This document shows, in pieces, positions 45,829-58,169 of a stretch of 64,000 nt of DNA. This stretch comes from Pinus tabuliformis. Lineage: Eukaryota > Streptophyta > Pinopsida > Pinales > Pinaceae. Under the pieces are notes generated by a model. That model was given only the letters and a program-made list of their open reading frames with translations. It did not search any database and had not been told where the DNA came from. Every line of letters starts with the position of its first letter. Position 1 is the first letter of the stretch. The stretch is taken from positions 695,340,420-695,404,419 of the forward strand of contig CM062813.1 of the NCBI GenBank assembly GCA_031772625.1, read 5' to 3'. The position numbers were made by a program, and so were the translations under genes.

Positions 45829-46135
45829 CAAGGGCCTAGGAATCCCTTCACTGGTAATGGAGGGATACGTGGTAAATCCTAAGGGTGGAGATGGAAAATT
45901 CCTCAAGGTATTGGTGAATAAATCTAAGGGCATCCAAGTTTGTTTAGGCCTAGTAGTCTCTTGACCAGTTTTGGCGGGGTTGTAATAAAGATTGGTAGTG
46001 TATGTTACTTTGTTTGGGCCTAGGAATCCCTTGACCGGTAATGGGAGGATACACGGTAAAGCCTAATTGTATAGATGAGGGTTTCAGGCCTAGAAATCCC
46101 TTAACCGGTAATGGCGGGATATGCGGTAAAGGTTG
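45829..46135 (+). repeat. Diverged repeats of a CCTAGGAATCCCTTGACCGG module
   Basis: Units starting near 45833, 45947, 46017 and 46087 share GGCCTAGGAATCCCTT, ACCGGTAATGG and GGATACGCGGTAAA-like words, about 50-60 bp each. They lie inside the 2-kb unit. Confidence 0.65.
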
Positions 46136-46172
46136 AGGAAGCCTTGGTTGTTTTGTTGTGAGTCCCACATTC

Positions 46173-47377
46173 TGTAGAAATTTTGAATAATTTAACACAT
46201 ATTCACAGAGATTATCCTGATCATACAATTATAAGCGGAACATGTATAATACATAATCTCCTCTACGTTGATCATCAATTTACAGAAGCATAAACATTCA
46301 CAGGCGCACATAGAAGCATCAATCAAACTCATTAACACAGTATGTATCCCGGGGAAAGCATCTCGCTAAAAACCCAAACTATCTGTATATTATATTGATT
46401 GAATCATGTAACATTACAAAGTACAATGCTTATCACAAGCAATCCAGTACTAGCTCCACCTGTTACACACAATACAACTAAGATCTGATCTCCAAATCTA
46501 TTCCACTGCTTGCCTGCCTCCACTGCTCAATACCTGCTCAAGAACTGATGAGAATGGCTTCCCAAACTCGTATTTCACCTCAAAATAATCACTCACACTT
46601 TGTTGGACGTGAGCAAAGGCTACAATACTGGGAAAATACGTGAGCAAACTCATTGGCATACTCAATCCCTTGATTGTGCAAGATCTGGTGCACAACTATA
46701 GTCACAACTGATAGCAATCTGATTCTCTACCACCTGTCCCTGTTGAACTGAACATGCACTGACATGCAACTGAGTTAACTGATGTATTCATTAGTTGCAT
46801 CATGAGTTAATAATTAGTTTAACAACTCATCATTAGTCTATTTGCAGTTAGACTAACTACAACTAGTTTAACTAAGTCAAACTGAACACAACTCCATCAA
46901 CTCCCCAATCAACTCCACCAAACTCAACTGATTGAGTTCTAACTGAAGTCATGCATGCAACAACTCAACTGACTCATAAGAAAAGCGTATTTCCTTCTGA
47001 CAGCTGCATGTGCCACCTCTGTAGCTCAAACTGAAGTGCTCCAAGAGAATAAGATCAAGTTTATAGTCCAAATATTATTATGAGACAATAATATTTGACT
47101 TTTCTATTTTTGATAGCCAGTCTAAAAATAGACTGTGATCACTCACACTTTGATCAAAAATAGGAGTCCATCTATTTTTCCCAACTTGACCAATCATCCA
47201 TAAACATCAACCTGCAATCCATAGACATGATCCATATGTCTAAAAATAGACATAGTCTAAAAATAGACTTGCGCCAAAAATAGCCTGCGGGCCCACTTAG
47301 TGAAGGCGACTCTTTTCACTAAGCTCCATCATCTTGTTGCACTCTCAACAAGAATTTCTTTTTGCACACTTTCAACA
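46173..47377 (-). repeat. 3' LTR of the gag-protease copia element
   Basis: This 1205-bp LTR starts TGTAGAAATTTTG and ends CTTTCAACA on the plus strand. It has a 17-bp tandem duplication of the AAAATAGACATAGTCTA type near 47255 that the 5' LTR lacks. Confidence 0.88.
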
Positions 47378-47388
47378 CTCCCTCTCAA
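47378..47388 (-). other. Polypurine tract of the gag-protease copia element
   Basis: The minus strand reads TTGAGAGGGAG directly before the LTR start TGTTGAAAG. Confidence 0.75.
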
Positions 47389-47987
47389 CAAGAAAGGCTT
47401 CCTCTCAAACCCGATCCTATAACTCTGGAATGTTCTCCATGCAACACATCTGGCCGATCCATTTGCTCTGTCATCAAAGTCTCTGACTGCTATTGCCTCT
47501 GTTGACTGAAACTCTGCATCTCTGTGCTCTTCAGTATCTGACTGCTCTAGCCTCTGTCACTTTGATCTCTGACTGCATCCGTGCTGCTGCTGGTTCTATC
47601 TCCCAGCATTGCATCCGCACTGCACCTTCCAACTGACCTCCCTGTTGGGATAGAAACATCTTCTGATGCTGAAGCTCTACCTGCTGCTGACAAGTGCTCC
47701 CTCTCTAACATCTGCGCTACTGCAACATCTCCATGCATCTCGCACCATTGCACACCTCTCTGTGCCACCTAGCACTGTGCAAAACACTTGTGCCTCTCGC
47801 ATTGCTACAGCCTGCTAGCTATGCGTTGTCCTGGGATTCCCTGCATTGTCACTCTCTCTGTCGCTCCATCCGCATCTGTCTCTACCCAATCAGTCAGTTC
47901 CTGCTACTACACATCTGCGGCTCCCGTAGCAAGGTCTCATCCAAGAGATTGGTACCTCAAGGATCCTGACCCTCCTCCTTGGGATGA

Positions 47988-49547
47988 TCAATCCACATCA
48001 CCCCACCTCCTACCTGGAGGTATGGCTGCATGCGATCCCTCAGCCCACCTAGCTTGAAGTTTCCCCCTACTGGAGGTCTCTGGATGAGTAGATGTCTCTA
48101 CTCGATCTCCTCTCAGATTTTCCTGTTGTGGCTCCTCCACAATCTCGTGAAGCTGCTGCACCAATCGTGGCTCCTCCACAATCGTCTGAGACTTCTTCTG
48201 GCTTTGCATGTTGAGAGGTAATATACGCTCCTTCTCAACCACAAAGTCTCCATCAGTTGCCTCGCTGCTCAAGGCTTTGCATGCATCTTGAACCTCAAGA
48301 GCATACAGGTTCTTGACCCTTGAACCAATCTGCTTCACCTGTCTAGTGATGATGTGTCTAAGGAAAACCTTTCCCTTACTAAAGACCACATCATAGCCTC
48401 TGTCTTCCAACATAGCGATCGACACCAAGTTTCTCTTCAGTCCTGGTACATACTTGACATCGGTCAAGGTAAGGCGAGCTTCATGCTCCCTCTGAAAAAT
48501 AACCGTGCCTATACCTGAGACACTATACTTCTCATCATTACCCATCCCTATGAGTATCTGGAGATCTTTCTCCTCCAAAGTACTGAACAAACTTTTGTCA
48601 CCGGTCATGTGGAAAGAAGCTCCACTGTCAAGAAACCAACCACTTCCCACAATGGATGAAACCATGCATGCGAAGAGTGTGAAGTCCAACTCAAAATGTG
48701 AAGCAAGTGAAGCTGCCTCACCTTCAGATCCTTCCCCGGATCCCTTCTTGGACTTCTTCTTTGGGCAATTAGTAGCATAATGACCCAACTCATGACAACG
48801 AAAGCATCTCACCTTCGCCTTGTCAACCTTCTTCCCATCATTGGAAGAACTGGATTCGGAAATAGAAACCTTCCCCTTCCCCTTCTTCGCCTTACTCGCT
48901 AAGGCACAATTCTCCTCATCCTGCATGGATGAAGAACCGTCTCTGGTGCTCTGTCTAATCTCCTCTTGCACAAGATCTGACCACAGTCTTTCCCATCCTG
49001 GCAATTTCTCCCGACCATTGACAGAGTCCTGATAGGAATGCCAACTCTTCAGAAGACCAAGGAGAGCCAAGCTCACCAAGTCCTCATCATCGACAGTAAC
49101 CCCCACACTTCCCAGCTCATCTCGACACTGAGTGAACTTCGTGAGATACTCGGGAATACTGTCACCCTTCTCGCATTTGATGTTTCTGAGTTTATCTTTG
49201 AGCGCCAGCGTCCTCTGATCGCTCTTGCTTTGGAATAATTATGTTAATGATTTCCACATCAAATATGGAGTAGCCTTTCCATGGAGGCTGGACACAATGT
49301 GATCCTTCACGCCCTCCAACAGAATCCTTCGACATTTTGTGATCTTCTTTTGCCAAGCATCAGCTTGAGTAGCATCAGTAGGCTTTGGGATATCCGTATC
49401 TATGAACTCCTTCAGCCCGTTATCATCCAATACTGCCTCCATCCTGTCCTTCCATGCAATATAGTTTGAGCTGCCCTCAAGAGCATACTCCAATCGCAAT
49501 CCGTTGAAAGACATTGATGCGTTGTCACCAAGAAAACACTGTTGCAA
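47988..49547 (-). pseudogene. copia gag-protease gene with one stop codon
   Basis: One minus-strand frame of 520 codons. It runs from an N-terminal gag region (MSFNGLRLEYALEGSSNYIA at about 49514) through TAA at 49239-49241 and the rest of gag. A CFRCHELGHYATNC knuckle (CX2CX4HX4C, about 48800) and the aspartic protease motif WFLDSGASFHMTGDKSLF (about 48630) follow. After NLYALEVQDACKALSSEA, where copia polyproteins normally enter integrase (GELWHRRLGHL-type), the frame instead continues with a Glu/Gln-rich tail and stops at 47988. The tail resembles the linker between integrase and RT, so an internal deletion is likely. Gag and protease could be near-functional apart from the single TAA. Confidence 0.85.
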
Positions 49548-49802
49548 ATTCGAATTCCACCAGCAACCAACTCAACCGCCTCGGATCTAAGATTCGTGAG
49601 AACACAATATTTCTCGTACAGAGATTAACTGTATGGGCATTCACCGGATATCTCACCTTCCAAGGGAAGGATGAATCCAGAAGCTACCTGGCCCGATTAC
49701 AGACTCTGCCTGAAGAAATAGAATGTAAACACTTCCTGAATAGTAGATCTGATGATCAATCCTCGCTTGATATCCTGCAAAAATCTCTTCTACAAATCAA
49801 GC

Positions 49803-49900
49803 AGCTCCGATACCATGTAGAAACTTTTTCTACAATTATCTAGCTCCGATACCATGTAGAAATTTCTTGCAAATTCTCTACAAATCTAGCTCTGATACCA
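49803..49900 (-). repeat. Three tandem primer sites, each preceded by an LTR-end copy
   Basis: On the minus strand TGGTATCNGAGCT occurs at 49900-49888, 49854-49842 and 49815-49803, each time directly after TTTCTACA, the LTR 3' end. The spacers resemble the terminal bases of the sister LTR at 37654. Only the outermost copy adjoins the real LTR. Confidence 0.85.
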
Positions 49901-51089
49901 TGTAGAAATTTTGAATAATTTAACACATATTCACAGAGATTATCCTGATCATACAATTATAAGCGGAACATGTATAATACATAATCTCCTCTACGTTGAT
50001 CATCAATTTACAGAAGCAGAAACATTCACAGGCGCACATAGAAGCATCAATCAAATTCATTAACACAGTATGTATCCCGGGGAAAGCATCTCGCTAAAAA
50101 CCCCAACTATCTGTATATTATATTGATTGAATCTTGTAACATTACAAAGTACAATGCTTATCACAAGAAATCCAGTACTAGCTCCACCTGTTACACACAA
50201 TACAGCTAAGATCTGATCTCCAAATCTATTCCACTGCTTGCCTGCCTCCACTGCTCAATACCTGCTCAAGAACTGATGAGAATGGCTTCCCAAACTCGTA
50301 TTTCACCTCAAAATAATCAATCACACTTTGTTGGACGTGAGCAAAGGCTACAATACTGGGAAAATACGTGAGCAAACTCATTGGAATACTCAATCCCTTG
50401 ATTGTGCAAGCTCTGGTGCACAACTATAGTCACAACTGATAGCAATCTGATTCTCTACCACTTGTCCCTGTTGAACTGAACATGCACTGACATGCAACTG
50501 AGTTAACTAATGTATTCATTAGTTGCATCATGAGTTAATAATTAGTTTAACAACTCATCATTAGTCTATTTGCAGTTAGACTAACTACAACTAGTTTAAC
50601 CAATTCAAACTGAACACAACTCCATCAGCTCCACAATCAACTCCACCAAACTCAACTGATTGAGTTCTAACTGAAGTCATGCATGCAACAACTCAACTGA
50701 CTCATAAGAAAAGCGTATTTCCTTCTGACAGCTGCATGTGCCACCTCTGTAGCTCAAACTGAAGTGCTCCAAGAGAATAAGATCAAGTTTATAGTCCAAA
50801 TATTATTATGAGACAATAATATTTGACTTTTCTATTTTTGACAGCCAGTCTAAAAATAGACTTTGATCACTCACACTTTGATCAAAAATAGAAGTCCATC
50901 TATTTTTCCCAACTTGACCAATCATCCGTAAATAGCAACCTGCAATCCATAGACATGATCCATATGTCTAAAAATAGACTTGCGCCAAAAATAGCCTGCG
51001 GGCCCACTTAGTGAAGGCGACCCTTTTCACTAAGCTCCATCATCTTGTTGCACTCTCAACAAGCATTTCTTGTTGCACACTTTTCAACA
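49901..51089 (-). repeat. 5' LTR of the gag-protease copia element
   Basis: This 1189-bp LTR is paired with 46173-47377. On the minus strand it starts TGTTGAAAAG and ends AAATTTCTACA at the primer site. Confidence 0.88.
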
Positions 51090-52024
51090 CATTCATGCTT
51101 GGAATATGGCACGGGGGTGATTGGCTAAAAGAAAGATTTGGTTCAGCCCAATATATGGTTGGGTGGTACATGGAAGTCCCTGACTTGATTGGATTTTGCA
51201 TATGTTAATAAGAACTCTTTTTCCCCTTGTATTTCATGAGTATTTGTACTTGTTAGTATGTGGCTTTGATGGTTGTTCTATCATTGTTATTATTTTGGTT
51301 ATATGATGGTTAAATGCATGGTTTCATAACATATTCTAGTTATGGCTCTTGACATGTTTTGATTGGTAAATGAATGGCTATTGAATGCATGACCTAATAG
51401 ATGTTAATGCAGATATTAAGAGAAGGCATTGGGCCTTCTTGACGATTCTCGGATAAGTATGAGACCCCTATGTTTAAATATGTAATTTTGACTTGTAGAT
51501 TACATGTTCACAATGTGTTTAACGAAATTTCTATCATGGTTAAGATGATTTAGGTTAATTCCTTGATCAAGTTTTGAATTAAAGGATTTGTATTTGTGTC
51601 ATTTATCATTTCTAAGAGTTTCATCAAGTTATGGGTAGAGGTCTGGATCCTAGCCATGAAAATGGTGCTCGGATCTCAAGGTTGTTGTTACAGAACTGAG
51701 TAATCTAGTCTACAGTCACTGGGAAGCGGGATTATGGGAACGACTGGAGGGTTGTAGTCACTAGATTGCCTTGTCATGGGAGCGACTGAGAGTCCAGATC
51801 ATTAAAAGTCAAGTTAACTCAGGGGTTGGGCACCTGGAGTGGTTCGCTAGATCTTGGGAGGGTCCTGTAGTTCCTGAGGGAGGTCAGTAAAGTTTTGGTT
51901 GGATGATTCCACTTCCTTAACTGTACCTAGGAGGTTGAGTCATATCATAATAACTCTTCATCACATATTTACCCCGACGGACCGGTGAACTTGGGTAAGT
52001 GTGGTATGAGGTTGTTACAATGTT

Positions 52025-52690
52025 TGGGAAGGAAGATATTTGCGAGTAGGGATGCACTCAAATTCTTCCAAATGTTGAAGAAATGACACAAAAATAAATG
52101 AGAAGGAAAATTGAAGTTATAAAAATCAGAACATATAATAACATCCAATGAATCTCACTTTGTTGCATTTCTTGATTAATTCATCAATAATATTAACACC
52201 AAACTTATCATTAAAAAATTGCATAACCTTTATAGATATCAACAATGTATTGTAACTCTAACTATTAAATGAATTTTAATTTTTCTATCCACCCCAACTC
52301 TCGTAAGTTCTCACATCCACCTTTTAGGGATATGCATTAGGAAAGGAAAAAGGGTCTTGGCTCTTAATTTTTTTAAATCTAATTGCTTCTTTTTAAAATT
52401 TTAATGACAATATGATAATGGATTAGTAGATTTTGTTTTAAATCTTAGTATCAAGATGATAGTGGATTAATGGGTTCTTTGTTAACTTAGATGAAGTTGA
52501 TCGTGTAGCTCAGGCAACGTGGATTATTTTGTTGTTTAAATAATGTGGATTATGCTTGTATCATTTAGCTATAACTTTGACAACATTAACCTCCATTGGA
52601 AGAGGAATATTTTCACATATTACAATCCCATCCCTCTATTGGAAACAAAAATAACAATCTCTGATAGATCAATTAGTAATTCCAGAGAGA
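52025..52690. other. AT-rich flank, nothing recognised
   Basis: No coding or repeat pattern is visible apart from the start of the short repeat described at 52693. Confidence 0.4.
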
Positions 52691-52692
52691 TA

Positions 52693-52830
52693 ACTGGTAG
52701 TACTTATCAAATGCCAAAGGTGGCACTGACATTGAAGGGTATTGTAACAGTAAAGGGATCTTGATTCTTTTGATTACTTTCATTTTTGAATTCTCAATGG
52801 CATTAACATTCCCTCACTTCTCTTCCTCTC
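52693..52830 (+). repeat. About 135-bp dispersed repeat, copy 1
   Basis: From ACTTATCAAATGCCAAA through TGACATTGAAGGGTATTG to a CCTCTCCTCTTC tail. It matches 61189-61320 in direct orientation, with short indels. The repeat class is unknown. Confidence 0.7.
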
Positions 52831-55384
52831 CTCTTCGGGTTGTTGAGTTGTGGTCTGTTTAGTCTTGTTTGGTTCCTGTATTTGGAGCTCCATGTTATGT
52901 TTGTATGAGTCTGTTATGGTCTAGTTTATGTTGTTCAGTTTATATTTGTCTACTTGTATATATCATTTGTTTGGTGTGCATGTGTGCTAGGAGAGGTGGA
53001 GGTAGGACTTCTTGTAGATACTTTGTTTGGTATGCATGTGTTCTCTAAGAGGTAGTGTGTGTGTGTGCAATTCAATTTTCAAATTAGTAGAGGAGTGTGA
53101 GGACTCAAATGCATTTAAGTGAGGTACACGCTCTTTGTGTTAAGTTTTGATTTTAAGGGCATGTTTATGTTGTTCCTGGAGATCTGGATCCTTATGCACA
53201 TTGTATGGTTTAGGCCCCTAAGAATGATAAATAAATCATTATCCTTTATCCAGTGGCTCTTAGTATGAACATTACTCATAGCCATTCATGCCATCTTGTA
53301 TCCCACATAAAGTAGCAATAAAGTAAGCCCATAAATGCTGACACATTTGAGCCTCTATTGCAGAATGTCTTTATCTTGTCATAGATGAGAGTGTTCCTTC
53401 GAAGTCTAATGGTTGTCCCTTTCCTGGTGGTTTAGAGTATGATCTTCGTGGTCACGGGAAAGAGACAACCATACTCTAGTGGTCAAATTGCAGAAATAAC
53501 TCGAAGTAGACAGAGGAGAGGACTTATAGGAGGGAATCCCCCTTATTTATTGCTCCTCACTTTGAATTCCCCTTCATTCAGCTCAGAGTACATGCAGCCA
53601 AATCATGCACTATAGGCAGTCGAGCAAGTGGAAGATGATTGATAGTTATCTCGAGTTTTGGAAGGCAAGCCTCCCTGATTTTAAGGAAGCTGTTGGTAGA
53701 TTCAAATGTATAAGTGGAGAGGCCTAGGGCCTCACTAGGGTCAACTTTTTTTCTTGTGTAAACTCTGCTCAAATTTCGAGCTTACTGTTTTATGACAGTT
53801 TTATGTAATCTTACTACTTTTTGATAATGAAGATGGAATCCTTTTTGAGCTAGCACTGAGTTACCTCAGAGGGCTGAAGCTATTGGGTTAGGGCCCAATC
53901 CAAGCATCCAAGCTTCTATTTACTTGTATTTGTATTCTTTAATTCAGTTTGTAGATTAGTTTGTTGTTAGATGTATTTCTCTTATGGCTAAGAATAGGTT
54001 GCTTTAGATGATTTAGTAGCTTGCTTCCATTTGTGCTTTCTGTAGCAGGTTAAGCAGTGATCAAAGAAGATTCAAAAGGCTAGAAATAGTGCCTTGGCCT
54101 CTCTTCCTCCCTCTGGGACCATGATTTGAGGCAAATACTCTCTTGCTGCCCCAAAAACACAGATTTTCCTCATTCCTAGGACTTCTAGTGTCTGCAGCTC
54201 TCTAGTAGGTTGATAGTCCAGTTTTTCTTTACTTTAGATCTTCTTTATCATGTTCACTTCTTGATTTGAAATAGCCCTTTTTCATGCTTTCCTTCTTACA
54301 TAATTTCCCAACATTTCCTTCTATACATCATAGTTTAGGCCATTTTAATGCAAAACTCTGTTTTTCCGAGGATGCACTCATTTCATTGGTTGCTTGATTT
54401 TCTTGGTTGACTGTCAGTTTCTATGCAACAGATCTCTTCCAACAGTAGGCCAACTTACCAGCAACCACACCCTCCATCTGATCCATGCCCTATAGGTCTC
54501 CCAAACCTCACCTCAATTCTACCCTAGTTTCCTTCGTTTTTCATAGAACTTCTTCCTCTCTCCTTAGAAAACCCAATCATCTTTCTCTCTCCTGGTCATT
54601 CATGGTAGACCTTAGGCGCCCTAACACCTCATTCCAACCTTCATCCACCTTTTCCACCCACTCTCACACCCTCAAAACAACGAAAATTTCTCTCAACCTC
54701 CTCCTGTAGGCCTCCTATAGTTTCCCTGTTTTCCTCCTGTAGTTTTCCTATGTCCTCCTGTAGGCTTTCTTTTGAAGGCCAAGTGTGGGAAAAGCCTCCA
54801 TAAGGCCACCTAAGACCTCCTAGGACCCATCCACACCATCCTACATCCTCCCAAGCTCCAAAACCACCCTCTAACGCCACCTGTTCGCTGCCACACTCAC
54901 ACACAATAAATTAGATGCATGTTAAATTCACATAAAAACACATAAAAATCCAAAAATATGTTTTTTGCTTATTTACTTCCAGAAATAGCATGGTTAGATG
55001 TTGTTTACTTCCTTGAGTAGGTAATGGCATTTCTTTCATGATTTTCAAAATGTTTTTTGCAAAAGTAGAATTAGCTTGTTAATTAGGGTTTACTAGGTTT
55101 TGCTTTACTTCCAGTCCTTCTCCTTTCTGCAGTCAAAATAACATCTGTAGAGTAATCTTTCTTTCCTTTCATCACACATAGAGCTTCTTCTGAAATCTAT
55201 AAAAGTTGGCTTGAGCTCCTAATGATCTCGCGTCGGCTAACCAAGTGACAACCTGCAGTGAGAACTAGTACTTGTGCATATAGCACCGACGCTTCCAAGT
55301 TTGTTATGAACTACCGGGTTGATAAAAGTAAAGTTGGTAGCCCAGGAGTTGCAACATTCTTGTTGCAATACTGGCGCTCACCAT
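52831..55384. other. No gene recognised
   Basis: A GT run lies at about 53058-53070, an imperfect inverted pair near 53420-53480 (GGTTGTCCCTTTC / GGGAAAGAGACAACC) and repeated CTCCTGTAG words at about 54698-54770. Frames on both strands at 54485-54900 look like chance. 55258-55384 adjoins the broken end of the gypsy integrase. Confidence 0.45.
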
Positions 55385-56292
55385 ATATATTAGATTTTCA
55401 TCCCAGGTCTTTTGATGCTTTTGGTTCTATCCCCTCAGAAGTTGCACCGAAATTCATGTTGACTACTTCTGTATGCCTATTTGTCTGTGGATGGAATGTT
55501 GTAGATCTGTTCAACTTTGTGTCCATCTTCTCCCACAATGTAGTCCAAGATGCACTGAGAAATCTTGTCCCTGACTAAAATGATGATCCTTGGTATCCCA
55601 AAGTGCACCCAAACCTATCCAAAGAACAAGTTTGTTTCTTCTTGTCCGCTGATGGTATTTTTATAGGGCATCAGAACACACATCTTGCTGAAGCTGTCAA
55701 CTACCACGAATAGGTAGTCATGTCCCTTCCTGGTTGTCGGTAAACCTCACACAAATTCCATGGAAATGCTTTCCCAAGGACTAGTATGTACAGGTAAGGG
55801 ATGATATAGACTTTATTTCATGTTGCTAGGTTTGTTGGTACAACAAACCATGGATCCTCTTATGAACCTAGCTACCCGCTCTTGCATCTTGGGCTAATAC
55901 ACATACCTCTGCAAGTTAGCCACGATCTTCCCTACACCAAAGTGCCCTACAACCTTTGATGTGTGAGCCTCTCTAATCAACTGCAAACGCTCACCTTTAG
56001 GAACACATAGCTTATCCAGCCTGTAGAGTAACCCATCTTGGAGATGGTAGTCAATGGTGCGGTCACTATAGCGCACATGACTTTGACTCTGACCCTACTG
56101 ATACACCTCCTTAAAGTCCTCATCTTTTGAATATGACTCTCTGTATGCATCATGGGTGAATGGCTTCATGTGCACAAGAGTCCCCAAAGTTGTAAGCTTT
56201 GATGTGGGTGGCCTTGAAAGCATATCGACGAACTTGTTTAGGTTGGCCTTCTTATACATGATCACCAAATGAAACTGTTGTAAAAACCCCAT
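55385..56292 (-). pseudogene. Integrase remnant of the minus-strand gypsy element
   Basis: Fragments include REAHTSKVVGHFGVGKIVANL (zinc-region end, about 55920-55980), SMEFV in place of the usual SMDFV (first catalytic Asp changed to Glu), KGHDYLFVVVDSFSKM and TTFHPQTNRHTEVVN. The frame breaks repeatedly, and similarity stops after the segment following the catalytic Glu. Confidence 0.75.
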
Positions 56293-56504
56293 CCACTTGT
56301 AATGCCTAGTTTGTTGTAGCTTGCTTTACGTTTGCAAGTACTATAACAACTAGTGATCTGTGTGGATTATTGTCTCCTTTCCCATCAGATAGTGCTTCCA
56401 CTTATTCACAACTTTCACCCTAGCAATATCTTCTTATCGTAGGTAGTGTAGTTAAGAACTACCCCATGAAATACTTAAGAATGGTAGCAAACAAGCCTTG
56501 CTCC

Positions 56505-57460
56505 TTACATCAAAACATCTCCCATAGCATACCCACTCGCATCTGTCTCCACTTCAAAGGGCCATTGCAAGTTTGGAAATGTTAGAATTGGTGCTTGATT
56601 GATCTTCTTCTTTAGCTCCTCGAAAGCCTTATGCTGACCTTTTCCCCCGTGGAAACTCTTGCCACTTGTTGTTATGGCATGGAGCGATACTATTACCGCT
56701 GAAAATGAGTCTATGAATTTCCTCAGGTATTGTGTCATGCCAATGAAACTCCTGATCTTTGAAACATTAGTAGGCACCGACCATTTCATGATGGCCTACA
56801 TCTTGGAAGGGTCTATCTTCAACTCTCGTCCACCAATCACATACCCCAGATACACCAAAGATTGTTGCGCAAACTCACACTTCTTGAGATTTGCTAGCAT
56901 CTGGTGCTTCTTCAATGTTTCCAGCACCTGCGTCAAATGTGAAATATGCTCCTCCGAGGTAGCACTATATACTAATATATCATCTAGATAGACAATAACA
57001 AATGAATATATAAACATGTGCAGTATATCATTCATTCATCTCATAAATGTAGCTAGTGCATTACATAGGCCAAATGAAATAACTAACCACATACAAACCT
57101 TGCCTAGTTTTGAAGGCGGTCTTCCATGTATCTTCTTCTTTGACTTGAACTTGGTGATATCCAGACTTCACGTCCAACTTGGTGAAATACTTTTCTTGCT
57201 GCAACTGATCGAGCAAATTATCTATCTTGGGTAGGGGGTATCTATTCTTGAGTGTGATTTTATTCAATGCCCTATAATATATACACATCTGCCAAGTCCC
57301 ATCCTTCTTTGGCACAATGATGATGGGTGACCCACATGGTGATGTACTCAATCAAATGACACCATGTTCCAGTAACTGCTGCAACTGTCTCTTCACCTCA
57401 CTTGCTTCTATACAGACTGCCTGTACAACGCAATATTTGGCAATGGGGAGTCTGACACTA
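56505..57460 (-). pseudogene. RT and RNase H remnant of the minus-strand gypsy element
   Basis: About 57351-57061 has SPIIIVPKKDGTWQMCIYYR and DNLLDQLQQEKYFTKLDVKSG-like RT motifs. 57035-56796 has FVIVYLDDILVYSATSEEH with the catalytic YLDD intact. 56789-56505 covers the RT connection and RNase H start FEVETDASGYAMGDVLM. Stops and frameshifts separate the pieces. Confidence 0.85.
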
Positions 57461-57781
57461 GATGGATCTCGTGCTCCACTTCTCTCTTATGTGGTAACCC
57501 TTTAGGCTCTTGTATGCATGTAATAACTCCTCTAATTGTTGTTTATGTTTCTTAGTACACCCCTCCAGAGATGCCTTGCCTCTTATTGACTCCTCTTCAC
57601 TTTCTATTAAAAACAATAAAACATACTTCTTGCTGGAACTAATCAATTTCTTGGCTTGGCTGGCACATAGCAATGAAAATTTTGACTTGCCTTTGTGCAC
57701 GTTGATGATGAACAATTTTCCATCCTTGATGAGCCGGTATTGGTTAGCTCTCCTCATGAATATTGCATCACACATGTACAT

Positions 57782-58072
57782 CTATGGACTCCCAAACACA
57801 GATCCACAAAGATCAAGGGGAACCACATCCATATATACTTCATCAATAAAATCAGCACTAATAGCAAATCTAATTTTGCATTGTTTTGTTACCTTCAACT
57901 CTACATCCTTATTTACCCATCCCAGTGGATATGGGTTTGAATGATCATGAATTTCCAGCCCCAACTTCTTGACCAACTCTTCTGCAATGAGATTCGCCTG
58001 TGATCCTAAGTCAAACAAAGCATCAATCTTTGTCTTCTTGACCTGTATCTTTATATGTAATAGTTTGATCAT
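57782..58072 (-). pseudogene. Aspartic-protease-like segment of the minus-strand gypsy element
   Basis: The 96-codon open stretch includes KIDALFDLGSQANLIAEELV, in which FDLGS stands at the position of the DTGS/DSGA catalytic motif. It lies between gag and RT as expected. Confidence 0.6.
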
Positions 58073-58169
58073 TTCTTTCTCTTCTTGCTACTGAGGGCTA
58101 CTCAGATTCACCTCCTTTTGTACTAATGTACAAACAATCTTCTCATCGACGTCTGAGTTGCTTTCAACT

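Larger units (their letters stand above)
46173..51089 (-). mobile_element. Complete copia element encoding only gag and protease
   Basis: The LTRs are 46173-47377 and 49901-51089, with a perfect CATTC target duplication (46168-46172, 51090-51094). The inverted copy near 62070 shows the uninterrupted site. On the minus strand the order is LTR, primer site (tandem), gag with knuckle, protease, about 600 bp non-coding, polypurine tract, LTR. There is no integrase, RT or RNase H. Mobility would have needed enzymes supplied in trans. The LTRs differ at about 27 positions plus a 17-bp indel by hand count. Confidence 0.88.
45071..52019 (+). mobile_element. About 2-kb solo-LTR-like unit, split by the gag-protease copia element
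   Basis: The unit starts TGTAACAAC and ends GTTGTTACA, a 9-bp inverted pair with TG...CA. Flanks TTGTT and ATGTT match at four of five. Removing the 4917-bp copia element and one CATTC leaves about 2027 bp without ORFs. A partial inverted copy lies at about 61560-63024. The pattern suits a solo LTR of a large element; its boundaries are the less certain part. Confidence 0.5.

Noticed and set aside
54485..54904. Possible small host gene with repeated CTCCTGTAG
   Set aside because: The frames on both strands are short, with low-complexity composition and no recognisable domain or splice structure.
55258..55578. Plus-strand ORF of 106 codons
   Set aside because: It overlaps the antisense of the gypsy integrase remnant, and the sense reading there matches integrase motifs instead.
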